NCBI GenBank assembly: GCA_019752335.1
Contig: JAIEMJ010000006.1
Span: 124,001-188,000 of the forward strand
Origin: Bryobacteraceae bacterium
Lineage (GTDB): Bacteria > Acidobacteriota > Terriglobia > Bryobacterales > Bryobacteraceae
Direction of reading: 5' to 3'
Length of the DNA: 64,000 nucleotides
Shown: piece by piece, positions 43,292 to 50,636 of the stretch
How positions within the stretch are numbered: the stretch's first letter is position 1
How the letters are laid out: each line of letters opens with the position of its first letter
The notes under the pieces: model-generated
Told to the model about the DNA's origin: nothing
Databases searched by the model: none
The model's input: the letters and a program-made list of their open reading frames with translations, nothing else
Position numbers and translations under genes: made by a program

Positions 43292-44731
43292 CTACTTCAC
43301 GACGAACTCTTCGAGCCTTAGGCCTGCAAAGCGCACCGTCCTCGTCAAATGATCCAGTGGCCGCAGACCCAGGAACTCGACCTCAACGGCTTCGGCGTGC
43401 TCGGGAACGAAGGGGAATTGCGACAGGGACGAGTTGATGGGGCTGAAGCCCGGGTCAATCGGCATTGGTGCGTAGCTCGCTCCTGAGTGTGGTGTCCACT
43501 CGGAGACTCTTCCCGTCTCACGATCCCGCAACCGCACCCGCGTATACAGCTCGGCCTGATAGGCGTGACGGCACCAGACGAATAGCTGTTGGGGAACGAA
43601 CAGGCCGCAGACGCCGAACGGCCCATTGCGCTCCCCCGTGGCGGTGAGCCGGCGCGTCGCTCTTACCGGGTCGCCATGGTACGTGCCGAATGCTTCGGCC
43701 GTCACCGTCAACGGCTGGCCTTTCCACCGGGCGAATTCGTCGGTCTTCAGGCTCCACAACAGCCAGGGTTGGCCGTTTTGCTCGGTCCACTTGCCTTCCT
43801 TCTGTTGATCCTGCCAACGGATTTCCACGCGCTCGCCGAGGAAAGCCTGACCGTCGGCGACGCTTTGCTCCAGCGGCAAGGCCAGGCTTACCGTGTCACC
43901 CAAATGGCGCGGCCGCAGGGGATCCCGCATCGCCCCGCGTTCGGGCGCCGCGCGCAACTGGTAGCTGGCGCCCGCGCCGGGACGCGCATCCAGCTTCTGC
44001 TGCAGCGCAAAGAGCGGATGCCAGGGCAACAGGCTGCCCACGCTGACGATCAGCAACAGACTGAGGCCGAGGAGAATCCGCGAAGGCAGAGTCCGGCGGC
44101 GTTGGTATTGCCAGTAAAGCAGCAGGCTCGCGCCAGCCAAGGCGAGGATTGTCTGCGCCGAGCACGTCCACCAGTAGTAGCTATAGTTCAATCGATCAGG
44201 AAGGGGAAGGAACTGGAGCAGGGCGATCGCGAGCACAGAGCCCAGCAGCGCCAGAATGGTCTGGGTCAGCGTCGCGGTCACGCTGGCGAAGGCCAGGGCG
44301 GGTAACAGGATGAACACGCCAAAGAAGACCGGCTTCCAGAGGAGGCCGCTCAACGGCAGCGGAAGTTCGGCGCGCCACAGGGTTAGGATGTCGGCCAGCA
44401 GCAAGGGCAGCAGGATGCACGCGGCGATGAACAGCAGCTTAGCCGACAGCAGCGAGCCTCGCCGGTACGGGCGGGTGAGCCAGAATTGGCGCTCACCGGG
44501 CAGGGGCTCGCCATGGATCAGCGAAATCACCACGAACCACCAGGCCAACAGGCTCAGCGGTGTCAGAATGTTGCGCAGACCGGGGAGGTTCGTATGCCGG
44601 GCAAATGCGGGGAAAGCGAGAGCGTTGTCGCCGTTCAACCAGGCGAGCAGGAACGTCAGGCCGAGAGCGGCGGCGAGTTCCCAGCGTAGCCGGTACAGGT
44701 CCTTCTGGAAGATATGCAGAACTTGAGACAT
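43292..44731 (-). CDS. ABC transporter permease (ABC-2 type, YtrC/D-like)
   Basis: The 479-residue protein has about six hydrophobic segments in its first half, including LALGLTFLLAWLNGDN-like and LLFIAACILLPLLLADILTL segments. A soluble, extracytoplasmic C-terminal half of about 220 residues has no recognisable motif. It starts at ATG 44731, overlapping the ATPase stop in an ATGA arrangement, and is the last gene of the GntR-ATPase-permease operon. A longer frame upstream is antisense to the ATPase gene and was rejected. The exporter substrate is unknown; YtrA-regulated systems in Firmicutes respond to cell-wall antibiotics. Confidence 0.75.
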   Translation of the reverse strand: MSQVLHIFQKDLYRLRWELAAALGLTFLLAWLNGDNALAFPAFARHTNLPGLRNILTPLSLLAWWFVVISLIHGEPLPGERQFWLTRPYRRGSLLSAKLLFIAACILLPLLLADILTLWRAELPLPLSGLLWKPVFFGVFILLPALAFASVTATLTQTILALLGSVLAIALLQFLPLPDRLNYSYYWWTCSAQTILALAGASLLLYWQYQRRRTLPSRILLGLSLLLIVSVGSLLPWHPLFALQQKLDARPGAGASYQLRAAPERGAMRDPLRPRHLGDTVSLALPLEQSVADGQAFLGERVEIRWQDQQKEGKWTEQNGQPWLLWSLKTDEFARWKGQPLTVTAEAFGTYHGDPVRATRRLTATGERNGPFGVCGLFVPQQLFVWCRHAYQAELYTRVRLRDRETGRVSEWTPHSGASYAPMPIDPGFSPINSSLSQFPFVPEHAEAVEVEFLGLRPLDHLTRTVRFAGLRLEEFVVK

Positions 44732-45630
44732 CACGGCTGGCTCCGTTTGGATTTCGCGAGCGCGAGGAAGATCTCGCGCAAGGGCAATGGCCGGAAGTCC
44801 ATTTGGGCGTGGCCCGGCCATACGGCCGTGATGCGCGCCGGCGTCTCTTCCGGATGAAACTGCGTTTCGACGAAGCGCACGACGGCGCCCGTCACCTGCG
44901 GATTCAGCCACGTCCTGGGCCACTCCGCAGGCAGAGGACCAGCGTTTTCCAGCGTCACATTCACTTCGCGCATACGGTTGGCGAGCGACGGCAGGTCCTC
45001 GGCGAGGACTAGGCGGCCGTCTTCCAGGTAGGCGGCGTGCGAGGCGAAGCTCTCGATCTCGGCCAGGTCGTGCGACGAGATCAGGATGGTGGTTTCCTCG
45101 GCGCGGTCCAGTAAGGACTCGACGAACTCGTCGCGCACCAGCGGATCCAGGCCGCCAAAAGGCTCATCCAGCACGATCAGCTTGGGGCGGTAAGCCAGCG
45201 ACGAAGCGAGCACGGCCTTCATACGCATGCCGCGGGAGAGGTGCTTTAGCTTGTGGTCCAGCGGCAGGTCGAATTGGCGGATGATGTCGGCGGCCAGGGC
45301 CTCGTCCCAAGCGGGATAGAAGGGCCGGCAGAAGTCCAGCAGTTGGCGGACGGTCATCCAGTCCGGCTGCTCCTGGTCCTCGGCGACGTAGGCGATCTCC
45401 CGAAAGGCATCGCCGGCCAGCGAACGGCAGGGATGCCGCAGCACGGTGGCTTCGCCTTCGCTGGGCGGCAGGATGTTCATCAGCAAGCGGATCAGCGTGG
45501 ACTTGCCGGCGCCGTTCGCGCCCATCAGCGCGAAGACGCTGCCCGTGGGCACGGTGAGCGTCACTTGGTCCACGGCCGTCTTGCGGCCGAAGCGCCGCGT
45601 CAGCGCGCGGGTCTCGATGACGGAGTTCAT
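44731..45630 (-). CDS. ABC transporter ATP-binding protein
   Basis: The 299-residue ATPase has Walker A GANGAGKST, a Q-loop near DQEQPDW, the signature LSRGM in place of LSGGQ, Walker B LIVLDEP and the H-loop ISSHDLAEIE. After the nucleotide domain comes an accessory C-terminal domain of about 80 residues. It should energise the permease encoded at 43292-44731. Start and stop overlap both neighbours by 4 and 1 bases, so the three genes are translationally coupled. The altered signature is common in YtrB-type ATPases. Confidence 0.93.
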   Translation of the reverse strand: MNSVIETRALTRRFGRKTAVDQVTLTVPTGSVFALMGANGAGKSTLIRLLMNILPPSEGEATVLRHPCRSLAGDAFREIAYVAEDQEQPDWMTVRQLLDFCRPFYPAWDEALAADIIRQFDLPLDHKLKHLSRGMRMKAVLASSLAYRPKLIVLDEPFGGLDPLVRDEFVESLLDRAEETTILISSHDLAEIESFASHAAYLEDGRLVLAEDLPSLANRMREVNVTLENAGPLPAEWPRTWLNPQVTGAVVRFVETQFHPEETPARITAVWPGHAQMDFRPLPLREIFLALAKSKRSQP

Positions 45631-46013
45631 GGCTTACCTCCCAGCCGCCGCCACTGGCTTTCCAGCGCCGTGCGGACTTCTTCTAATGTGAGCCCCAGCT
45701 TGCGGGCCTCCACGACGAGCTCTTCCACTTGGCCGCCCAGCAAAGCGGCGCGGTTGGCGCGCGTCGGTTCCTGCCGCTTCGCCACCACCGTGCCTTGCCC
45801 GGGCAACACTTCAAGGACGCCCTCCTGCACCAACTGCGCTACCACCTTGTGCGCCGTATTCGGGTTGATCTTGAGCTCGCGGCTCAGCGCGCGCACCGAG
45901 GGGAAGGCGTCGCCGGGACGCAGTTGGCCGGCCACCAGCGCCTTCTTGGCGGCGTACACCACCTGCTCGTAGAGCGGCGCGCCAGGCTCAAAGGTTAGCC
46001 GGAAAGGAATCAC
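45627..46013 (-). CDS. GntR family transcriptional regulator, YtrA-like
   Basis: The 128-residue repressor has an N-terminal winged helix (PLYEQVVYAAKKALVAGQL, PSVRALSRELKINPNTAHKV, LPGQGTVVA) and a short C-terminal helical dimerisation part, the YtrA subfamily layout. It is the first gene of the operon with the ABC ATPase and permease. An 8-base perfect inverted repeat (46015-46039) lies immediately upstream of its GTG start at 46013 and is the obvious operator for autoregulation. Such regulators release DNA on ligand binding; the ligand here is unknown. Confidence 0.9.
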   Translation of the reverse strand: MIPFRLTFEPGAPLYEQVVYAAKKALVAGQLRPGDAFPSVRALSRELKINPNTAHKVVAQLVQEGVLEVLPGQGTVVAKRQEPTRANRAALLGGQVEELVVEARKLGLTLEEVRTALESQWRRLGGKP

Positions 46014-46014
46014 A

Positions 46015-46039
46015 GGTGTACTATGACACGCAGTACACC
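46015..46039. promoter_or_regulatory. Operator palindrome for the GntR/YtrA-like repressor
   Basis: GGTGTACT at 46015-46022 and AGTACACC at 46032-46039 form a perfect 8-base inverted repeat with a 9-base spacer, centred 14 bases before the repressor start. It also lies 45 bases before the divergent SDR gene, so it could control both transcripts. Confidence 0.75.
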
Positions 46040-46084
46040 ATCTGTCAAGAATCTTCTTTATCGGTCAAGGCATCTACCAGGGGT

Positions 46085-46804
46085 ATGAGTGAAACGAAGA
46101 TTGCCTTAGTCACCGGCGCCAACAAAGGCCTGGGGCTCGAAACCGCGAAGCAACTGGCCGCCCTGGGCTACGAAGTCCTGCTGGGCACCCGTCAGCCGGC
46201 CCCTGCTTCTCTGGCCCCCGCGTCTCTGGGACCGCGCCTGAGCTTCGTGCGCATCGATATGCACGATCCGGCCACGTTCCACGCCGCGGCGGCGAGGATC
46301 GGCGAGAAGTATGGGCGCCTGGACGTGCTAGTGAACAATGCCGGCATTGGTCCGGACGTGGCCTTCAAGCCCAGCGAATCACCGCTGAAGCTGATCCGCG
46401 AAACTTTCGAGACGAACGTCTTCGCCACCGTCGAGATTACGCAAGTGATGCTGCCGCTGTTGCGCAAAAGCGCGGCGGGGCGCATCGTCAATGTGTCGAG
46501 TGTGCTGGGCAGCTTAACGCTGAACGCCGACCCGCAGGCTCAACTCGGCGAATGGCGTAGTTTTGGCTACAACGGGTCAAGGGCCGCGCTCAACATGTTC
46601 ACCGCCACGCTCGCTTACGAGTTGCGCGATACGCCGATCAAAGTCAACTCCGCGCATCCGGGTTGGGTGAAGACGGACCTGGGCGGCGCTGGCGCCCCGC
46701 TCGAAGTGGGTGAGGGCGCGCAGACGTCGGTGCGCCTGGCCACGCTACCCGCGGATGGCCCAACCGGCGGCTTCTTTCACGCGAATGACGCGTTGCCCTG
46801 GTAG
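46085..46804 (+). CDS. SDR family oxidoreductase with Arg in the active-site Lys position
   Basis: The 239-residue protein has the SDR cofactor loop TGANKGLGLE, NNAGIGPD and the catalytic Ser in NVSSVLGSL. The Y-x-x-x-K motif reads YNGSRAAL, so Tyr162 is kept but Lys166 is Arg (codon AGG). The closest familiar group is the carbonyl-reductase-like SDRs. Activity may be reduced or altered; Arg could partly replace the Lys. ATG 46085 is the start directly before the Rossmann fold. It diverges from the GntR gene and shares its operator region. Confidence 0.87.
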   Translation: MSETKIALVTGANKGLGLETAKQLAALGYEVLLGTRQPAPASLAPASLGPRLSFVRIDMHDPATFHAAAARIGEKYGRLDVLVNNAGIGPDVAFKPSESPLKLIRETFETNVFATVEITQVMLPLLRKSAAGRIVNVSSVLGSLTLNADPQAQLGEWRSFGYNGSRAALNMFTATLAYELRDTPIKVNSAHPGWVKTDLGGAGAPLEVGEGAQTSVRLATLPADGPTGGFFHANDALPW

Positions 46805-46869
46805 TCTGGGTTGTCTTGGACAGACTGACGGTCGGGGTTCGTTAGGCTGAGCGACTGACGCGGGCGGGA

Positions 46870-47583
46870 TCAGCGCAGGACGAGGCGGGCGCAGAAGATG
46901 AAGATCGGCTCGAAGAAGTCCCAGAAGAAGTAGCGCGAGAAGAAGAAGATGGCCAGGAAGGAATACGCGCTCACCGAAGCGCGGAATTCGAAGAACTTCC
47001 GTACCGCGTCGGGCGGCAGGAAGAAGAGAAAGATGCTGAAGCCATCGAGCGGCGGGATCGGCATCAGGTTGAACGTGCCCAGCATCAGATTCAGGTAAAA
47101 GAACAGGCTCAGGGCCAGGGCGACCGGCTCAGCCAGCGAGTCCGCATTGGTGGCTTGCAGCAGTTGGTGAAAGCGCCCGAAGGACTCATTATCGGCCAGC
47201 CGGAAGACTCCGGCCAGATAGCCGAGCTTCAGCAAAAGGCCCGAAATCAGGGCGAGTGTGTAATTCGCCGCCGGACCCGCCATTGCCATCCACGCCGCCG
47301 CCCGCGGGTTGCGCATCGCCCAGTAAGGGTCATACGGGGCGCTGGCGAAACCGATGATGCCGGTGCCGCCCGTAAGAAACAGCGTCAGGATAGGGTAGAG
47401 CCCCAAGCCGAAGGGTTCGCGCTGAATGTGGGGCACCGGATTCAGGCTTACCTGGCCGCCATGGTAAGCCGTCAAGTCGCCGCCCAGCTTCGCGGCTAAA
47501 GCGTGGGCGGCTTCGTGACAGACAGTGGAAAAGAGAAAGACGAGATACGTGCAAAACGCAACGACGACGATCTCCGCGTTCAT
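46870..47583 (-). CDS. Site-2 protease family (M50) membrane protein
   Basis: The 237-residue integral membrane protein has the zinc motif HEAAH in its first helix and the second metal-site region NLMPIPPLDG in a later helix, which define M50 intramembrane metalloproteases. About six hydrophobic segments are visible and the C-terminus is rich in Phe. It would cleave membrane-embedded substrates such as anti-sigma factors. It starts 1 base after the stop of the Gfo/Idh/MocA gene upstream, so the two are probably cotranscribed. Confidence 0.9.
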   Translation of the reverse strand: MNAEIVVVAFCTYLVFLFSTVCHEAAHALAAKLGGDLTAYHGGQVSLNPVPHIQREPFGLGLYPILTLFLTGGTGIIGFASAPYDPYWAMRNPRAAAWMAMAGPAANYTLALISGLLLKLGYLAGVFRLADNESFGRFHQLLQATNADSLAEPVALALSLFFYLNLMLGTFNLMPIPPLDGFSIFLFFLPPDAVRKFFEFRASVSAYSFLAIFFFSRYFFWDFFEPIFIFCARLVLR

Positions 47584-47584
47584 G

Positions 47585-49093
47585 CTAGGTGTTGATCGTG
47601 AAGCCCTTGCGGAGCGTCGGCTTCAGATACTGGTTCGCCTCGTTGCTGTTGCTGAAGCGCATCTTTGCCGCGTCCCATTCGAGCTTGCCATCCACGCGTA
47701 GGGCGATCACGCCCAGCAGCATCCATTCGACGAACGGCGCGGCGACGTTAAAGTTCGAACAGGCCGGATCGCCGCCCTTGCAGGCGCGGATCCAATCACG
47801 GTAGTGGCCGGGGGAGCGGGTTAAGAGCGGCTCCGGCATGCGGAAGTCGGCCATCTTGGCGGTGGGGAGCAGACGGGTCTGCTCGCCGTAGGTGCCCGTG
47901 GTGAGCGCGCCTTTGTCGCCAATGAAGACGCTGCCGTTCGGCGAGGCGGGACGGAGTTCGGTGGCGGCTTTCAAGGACTGGTAGTCCTCGAAGTTGAAGA
48001 CGCGGCCGGTCATGCCGTTGTAGATGGGACGCTGCTGCATCTGGCCTTGGCCCCTTTGGCCTTGCGCACGCTGCGGTAAGTCGCCGATCCATTCGTCGGC
48101 CGGCACACCGTCGAGCTTCGGGCTCTCCTTCATGCCATCGTGCCAATAGACGGTGACGGGTCCCATGGTGCCGCGCGCAGGAAATTCAAACTTCGTTACG
48201 GACTTCTTCGGGAACTGGAACTTGCTGGCGCCTTCCTTCTTGATGCACTCGACGCTGGTGGGCGAACCGAGCTTCAACGCCATGTTGGGCGCACCGAGAA
48301 TGTGGCAGGCCATGTCGCCCAGCGCGCCGCAGCCGAAATCGAAGAAGCCGCGCCAGTTGAAGGGCAGGTAGAAGCCGCCGTAAGGCGATTTGAAGTCTTT
48401 ACCGCCCGTGGTGAACGGACGCTTTTCGGCGGAGCCGAGCCACAAGTCCCAGTCGAGCGTGCTGGGGATGTCCTCCGCGGCGGGAATCTCAGTTTGGCCC
48501 TGCGGCCACCACGGCCGATCCGTCCAGGCATGGACTTCTTTCACCTGTCCGATCTCGCCGGACCAGACGATCTCCGCCACCTGGCGCGTGCCCTCGTTCG
48601 AATAACCCTGGTTGCCCATCTGCGTGGCGACCTTGTATTTATTGGCGGCGTCCATCATCTGGCGCGCTTCCCAGACGGTGCGGGTGAGCGGCTTCTGACA
48701 ATAGACATGCTTCCCGCGCTCCATGGCCGCGATGGCCGCCGTGGCGTGCATGTGGTCCGGCGTGGTAACGATAACGGCGTCGATATTCTTCGCCTGTTCG
48801 TCGAGCATCTTCCGGTAGTCCTTGTACTTCGGCGCTTTGTCGTACTCCTTGAACTTCGCCGCGGCGCGCTTCTCATCGACGTCGCAAAGGGCGACGATGT
48901 TCTCCGAGGAGCAGCCTTGGATGTCGCTGGCGGCTTTGCCGCCGGCGCCGATGGAGGCGATGTTCAGCTTCTCATTGGGGCTCTTGTAGCCCAGCATCTT
49001 GAGGGAAGGCGCGCTGCCAAAGCCAGCGGCGGGTACGGCGCCCGCCAAAACGGAGCCGTAGAAGAAATAGCGACGATTGATCTGCGAAGACAA
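47585..49093 (-). CDS. Gfo/Idh/MocA family oxidoreductase, exported
   Basis: The 502-residue protein has a twin-arginine-like leader (INRRYFFYGSVLAGAVPA), the Rossmann start (LNIASIGAGGKAASDIQG), CQKPLTRTVWEARQM with the conserved lysine, and the WPQGQTEIPA and FFDFGCGALGDMACHILG regions of the large exported group. A Gln/Arg-rich insert lies near residues 340-360. It starts with TTG at 49093, with GAGGAGG 10-16 bases upstream. The M50 protease gene follows after 1 base. The nearest gene upstream is the MazF-type toxin in the second accessory site. Confidence 0.9.
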   Translation of the reverse strand: MSSQINRRYFFYGSVLAGAVPAAGFGSAPSLKMLGYKSPNEKLNIASIGAGGKAASDIQGCSSENIVALCDVDEKRAAAKFKEYDKAPKYKDYRKMLDEQAKNIDAVIVTTPDHMHATAAIAAMERGKHVYCQKPLTRTVWEARQMMDAANKYKVATQMGNQGYSNEGTRQVAEIVWSGEIGQVKEVHAWTDRPWWPQGQTEIPAAEDIPSTLDWDLWLGSAEKRPFTTGGKDFKSPYGGFYLPFNWRGFFDFGCGALGDMACHILGAPNMALKLGSPTSVECIKKEGASKFQFPKKSVTKFEFPARGTMGPVTVYWHDGMKESPKLDGVPADEWIGDLPQRAQGQRGQGQMQQRPIYNGMTGRVFNFEDYQSLKAATELRPASPNGSVFIGDKGALTTGTYGEQTRLLPTAKMADFRMPEPLLTRSPGHYRDWIRACKGGDPACSNFNVAAPFVEWMLLGVIALRVDGKLEWDAAKMRFSNSNEANQYLKPTLRKGFTINT

Positions 49094-49159
49094 GGGGCAG
49101 ATACCTCCTCTGCCATGCTACACCCTCGTAGGCCATTGCTGGGAGGGTTCGATGTGCGT

Positions 49160-49492
49160 TCAGCCCAGCATGCGGATGATCAGCGTGCGCAGGCGCTCCA
49201 GCAACGCAGCATCGAGTGAGCCGCCCACCAAGGCCACCAGCCGCCGCCGGTCGACGTAGCGTAAGTGTTCCGGCATCAGAAAACTGTCGACCGCCAGGCC
49301 GCCACTGCCCGCTGGAACCTTGATGTGTTGAGGCAAACCCTTGGCTCGCGACGTCAGCGGAACGATCCCGACCACCGGAGCTTGGATCTCGTTCCACCAA
49401 TCCCCCGACACCACCACCACCGGCCGCCGCCCCGCTTGCTCGTGACCTACCACCGGATCGAGCTGTGCCCACCAAAGCTCTCCATAGCGCAT
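49160..49492 (-). CDS. MazF/PemK-type endoribonuclease toxin
   Basis: The 110-residue protein has the MazF fold signature: RYGELWWAQLDPVVGHEQAGRRP-type N-terminus with the catalytic Arg region, VVVVSGDWWNE, VGIVPLTSRA with the conserved Thr-Ser, and SFLMPEHLRYVD. It is expected to cleave RNA at short sequence motifs. ATG 49492 is the family start and lies 5 bases after the antitoxin stop. With the upstream ribbon-helix-helix antitoxin it forms a complete module, located just downstream of the copied Nramp-like gene tail at 49807-49940. Confidence 0.9.
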   Translation of the reverse strand: MRYGELWWAQLDPVVGHEQAGRRPVVVVSGDWWNEIQAPVVGIVPLTSRAKGLPQHIKVPAGSGGLAVDSFLMPEHLRYVDRRRLVALVGGSLDAALLERLRTLIIRMLG

Positions 49493-49497
49493 TGCCT

Positions 49498-49761
49498 CTA
49501 CCAGCTCTCGCCCTTTGGCAAATTCTCTCCCGAAAGCCCGTCCCAAACCGCCACTTCATCCATGTAGTCTTTCCACGCACCTTCGTCCCGACGTAACTTG
49601 GCGTACGCTTCGCGCACTTCGGCGGCGAAGGTCTGCGCTTCTAGTACCTGTAGCGCCTCTTCCACCACGCCGCTCTTGGATCGCCCCAAACGCTGCGTGA
49701 GGCGTTGGAGTACCACACTGGCGTTAGGAGAAATGCGTACGTTTGATGTAACTTCAGCCAT
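49498..49761 (-). CDS. Ribbon-helix-helix antitoxin, partner of the MazF-type toxin
   Basis: The 87-residue protein starts MAEVTSNVRISPNASVVLQRL, a ribbon strand and first helix. The second helix is SKSGVVEEALQVLEAQ, and an acidic Trp-rich tail (DEGAWKDYMDEVAVWDG) suits binding of the toxin. It precedes the toxin gene by 5 bases, the normal order for MazEF-type pairs. The ATG at 49761 was chosen over an upstream ATG because the DNA-binding strand begins there. It likely represses its own operon. The promoter would lie within or next to the Nramp-like tail copy. Confidence 0.8.
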   Translation of the reverse strand: MAEVTSNVRISPNASVVLQRLTQRLGRSKSGVVEEALQVLEAQTFAAEVREAYAKLRRDEGAWKDYMDEVAVWDGLSGENLPKGESW

Positions 49762-49806
49762 ACCCAATTTTGTCACATTTTTCGCCACAATCAACGACGC
49801 GGAGTC

Positions 49807-49940
49807 TCAAATGGCCAACCGGGCCAGGATTTTCGGCCACTGCTGCCGGAACGCGATCAACGAGACGCCGATGTAGAAGATGGCGCTGAGCACGAGGCCG
49901 GCTCATTTTGGCCCAGGCCGGTGTCCAAGGGCTTGGGGAG
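49807..49940 (-). repeat. Copy of the 3' end of the Nramp-like gene
   Basis: On the minus strand this encodes AGLVLSAIFYIGVSLIAFRQ, then QWPKILARLAI and TGA. The intact gene ends AGLVLCAIFYIGVSLIAFGQ and then QWPKIQAWLGG. About 87 percent of bases match over 84 bases (49822-49905 against 50652-50735), with matching codon phase. Further upstream a one- or two-base insertion breaks the frame and similarity fades by about 49940. It lies 5' of the MazF-type module and 3' of the BrnA-like antitoxin gene. Confidence 0.85.
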
Positions 49941-50039
49941 GGGAAGTTGCGGGGGCGGGCAAGCCTTCGGGATAAAGGAGAGCCATCGGATTGCGATGGT
50001 CGCATTTTTTACAGCCACACTTAGCAAACGAATCGAAAA

Positions 50040-50324
50040 TCAAACCACTCGCGGCCTGGATCGCGCGCGCTGGGCGATATAGTGTTGATCAAGCGCCTGT
50101 CGCACCAGCGTCTTGATCACGGCTTGGCGGCTGATGTTGAGCGCCAACGCGGCCTGGTCCAGTTCCCGGACCATACCCGCGGTGAGGTCCACATTCACGC
50201 GTTGAATAGGCCGCACCATGCGACCCTCACCCTTGAAAAAGCCTGAAATATCCTTGCCTTGGTCCGCCATACGCGCAATGGTTTCCGCGGAAACCGGTTT
50301 GGCAGTGTTACGAGTTTTGTTCAT
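50040..50324 (-). CDS. CopG/BrnA-like antitoxin
   Basis: The 94-residue protein has an Ala/Lys-rich start, AETIARMADQGKDISGFF, and the ribbon-helix-helix part IQRVNVDLTAGMVRELDQAA followed by LNISRQAVIKTLVRQALDQHY. This is the CopG-type antitoxin usually found after BrnT-like toxins. It overlaps the end of the toxin reading frame by 17 bases. The antitoxin appears intact while the toxin has a premature stop. The pair sits between the intact Nramp-like gene 3' end and its copy. Confidence 0.82.
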   Translation of the reverse strand: MNKTRNTAKPVSAETIARMADQGKDISGFFKGEGRMVRPIQRVNVDLTAGMVRELDQAALALNISRQAVIKTLVRQALDQHYIAQRARSRPRVV

Positions 50325-50586
50325 AGAGCCGCACCTCTCCTTTGCTGGACTTCCAGAGCGTGACCAGATGCGTTACCTCGCCGGCCTGGTCTTTCCTGAT
50401 CTCAAAAATGACCGAATACAATCGCCCGCGCACCCATCCGATCGCCACAAACTGCTCTGGGCAATCGCTCCTCTGGTCAACCCAGTAGGGCTGCTCAAAG
50501 AGTTCTACCGCCTCTTAGAGGCCAATGCCACGGCGGGGATTCGCGCGGAGCAGCCGACTTTTGCGTGGGTCAAAAGTAAACCGCAT
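50308..50586 (-). pseudogene. BrnT-like toxin gene interrupted by an in-frame TAA
   Basis: The minus strand reads MRFTFDPRKSRLLRANPRRG, IGL, then TAA at 50515-50517. It then continues in the same frame EAVELFEQPYWVDQ, FVAIGWVRGRLYSVIFEI and TLWKSSKGEVRLYEQNS before TAA at 50308-50310. The order and motifs match BrnT-type ribonuclease toxins, in which an acidic residue normally stands at the stop position (E-E-A-V). A single G to T change (GAA to TAA) explains the stop. An upstream ATG at 50604 in the same frame is an alternative start. Unless the stop is read through, the toxin is inactive while its antitoxin survives. Confidence 0.72.
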
Positions 50587-50636
50587 TTCCCACTGGTATA
50601 CCATATCAATCTTTCACTCCCGCGAATCAAAGGTGT

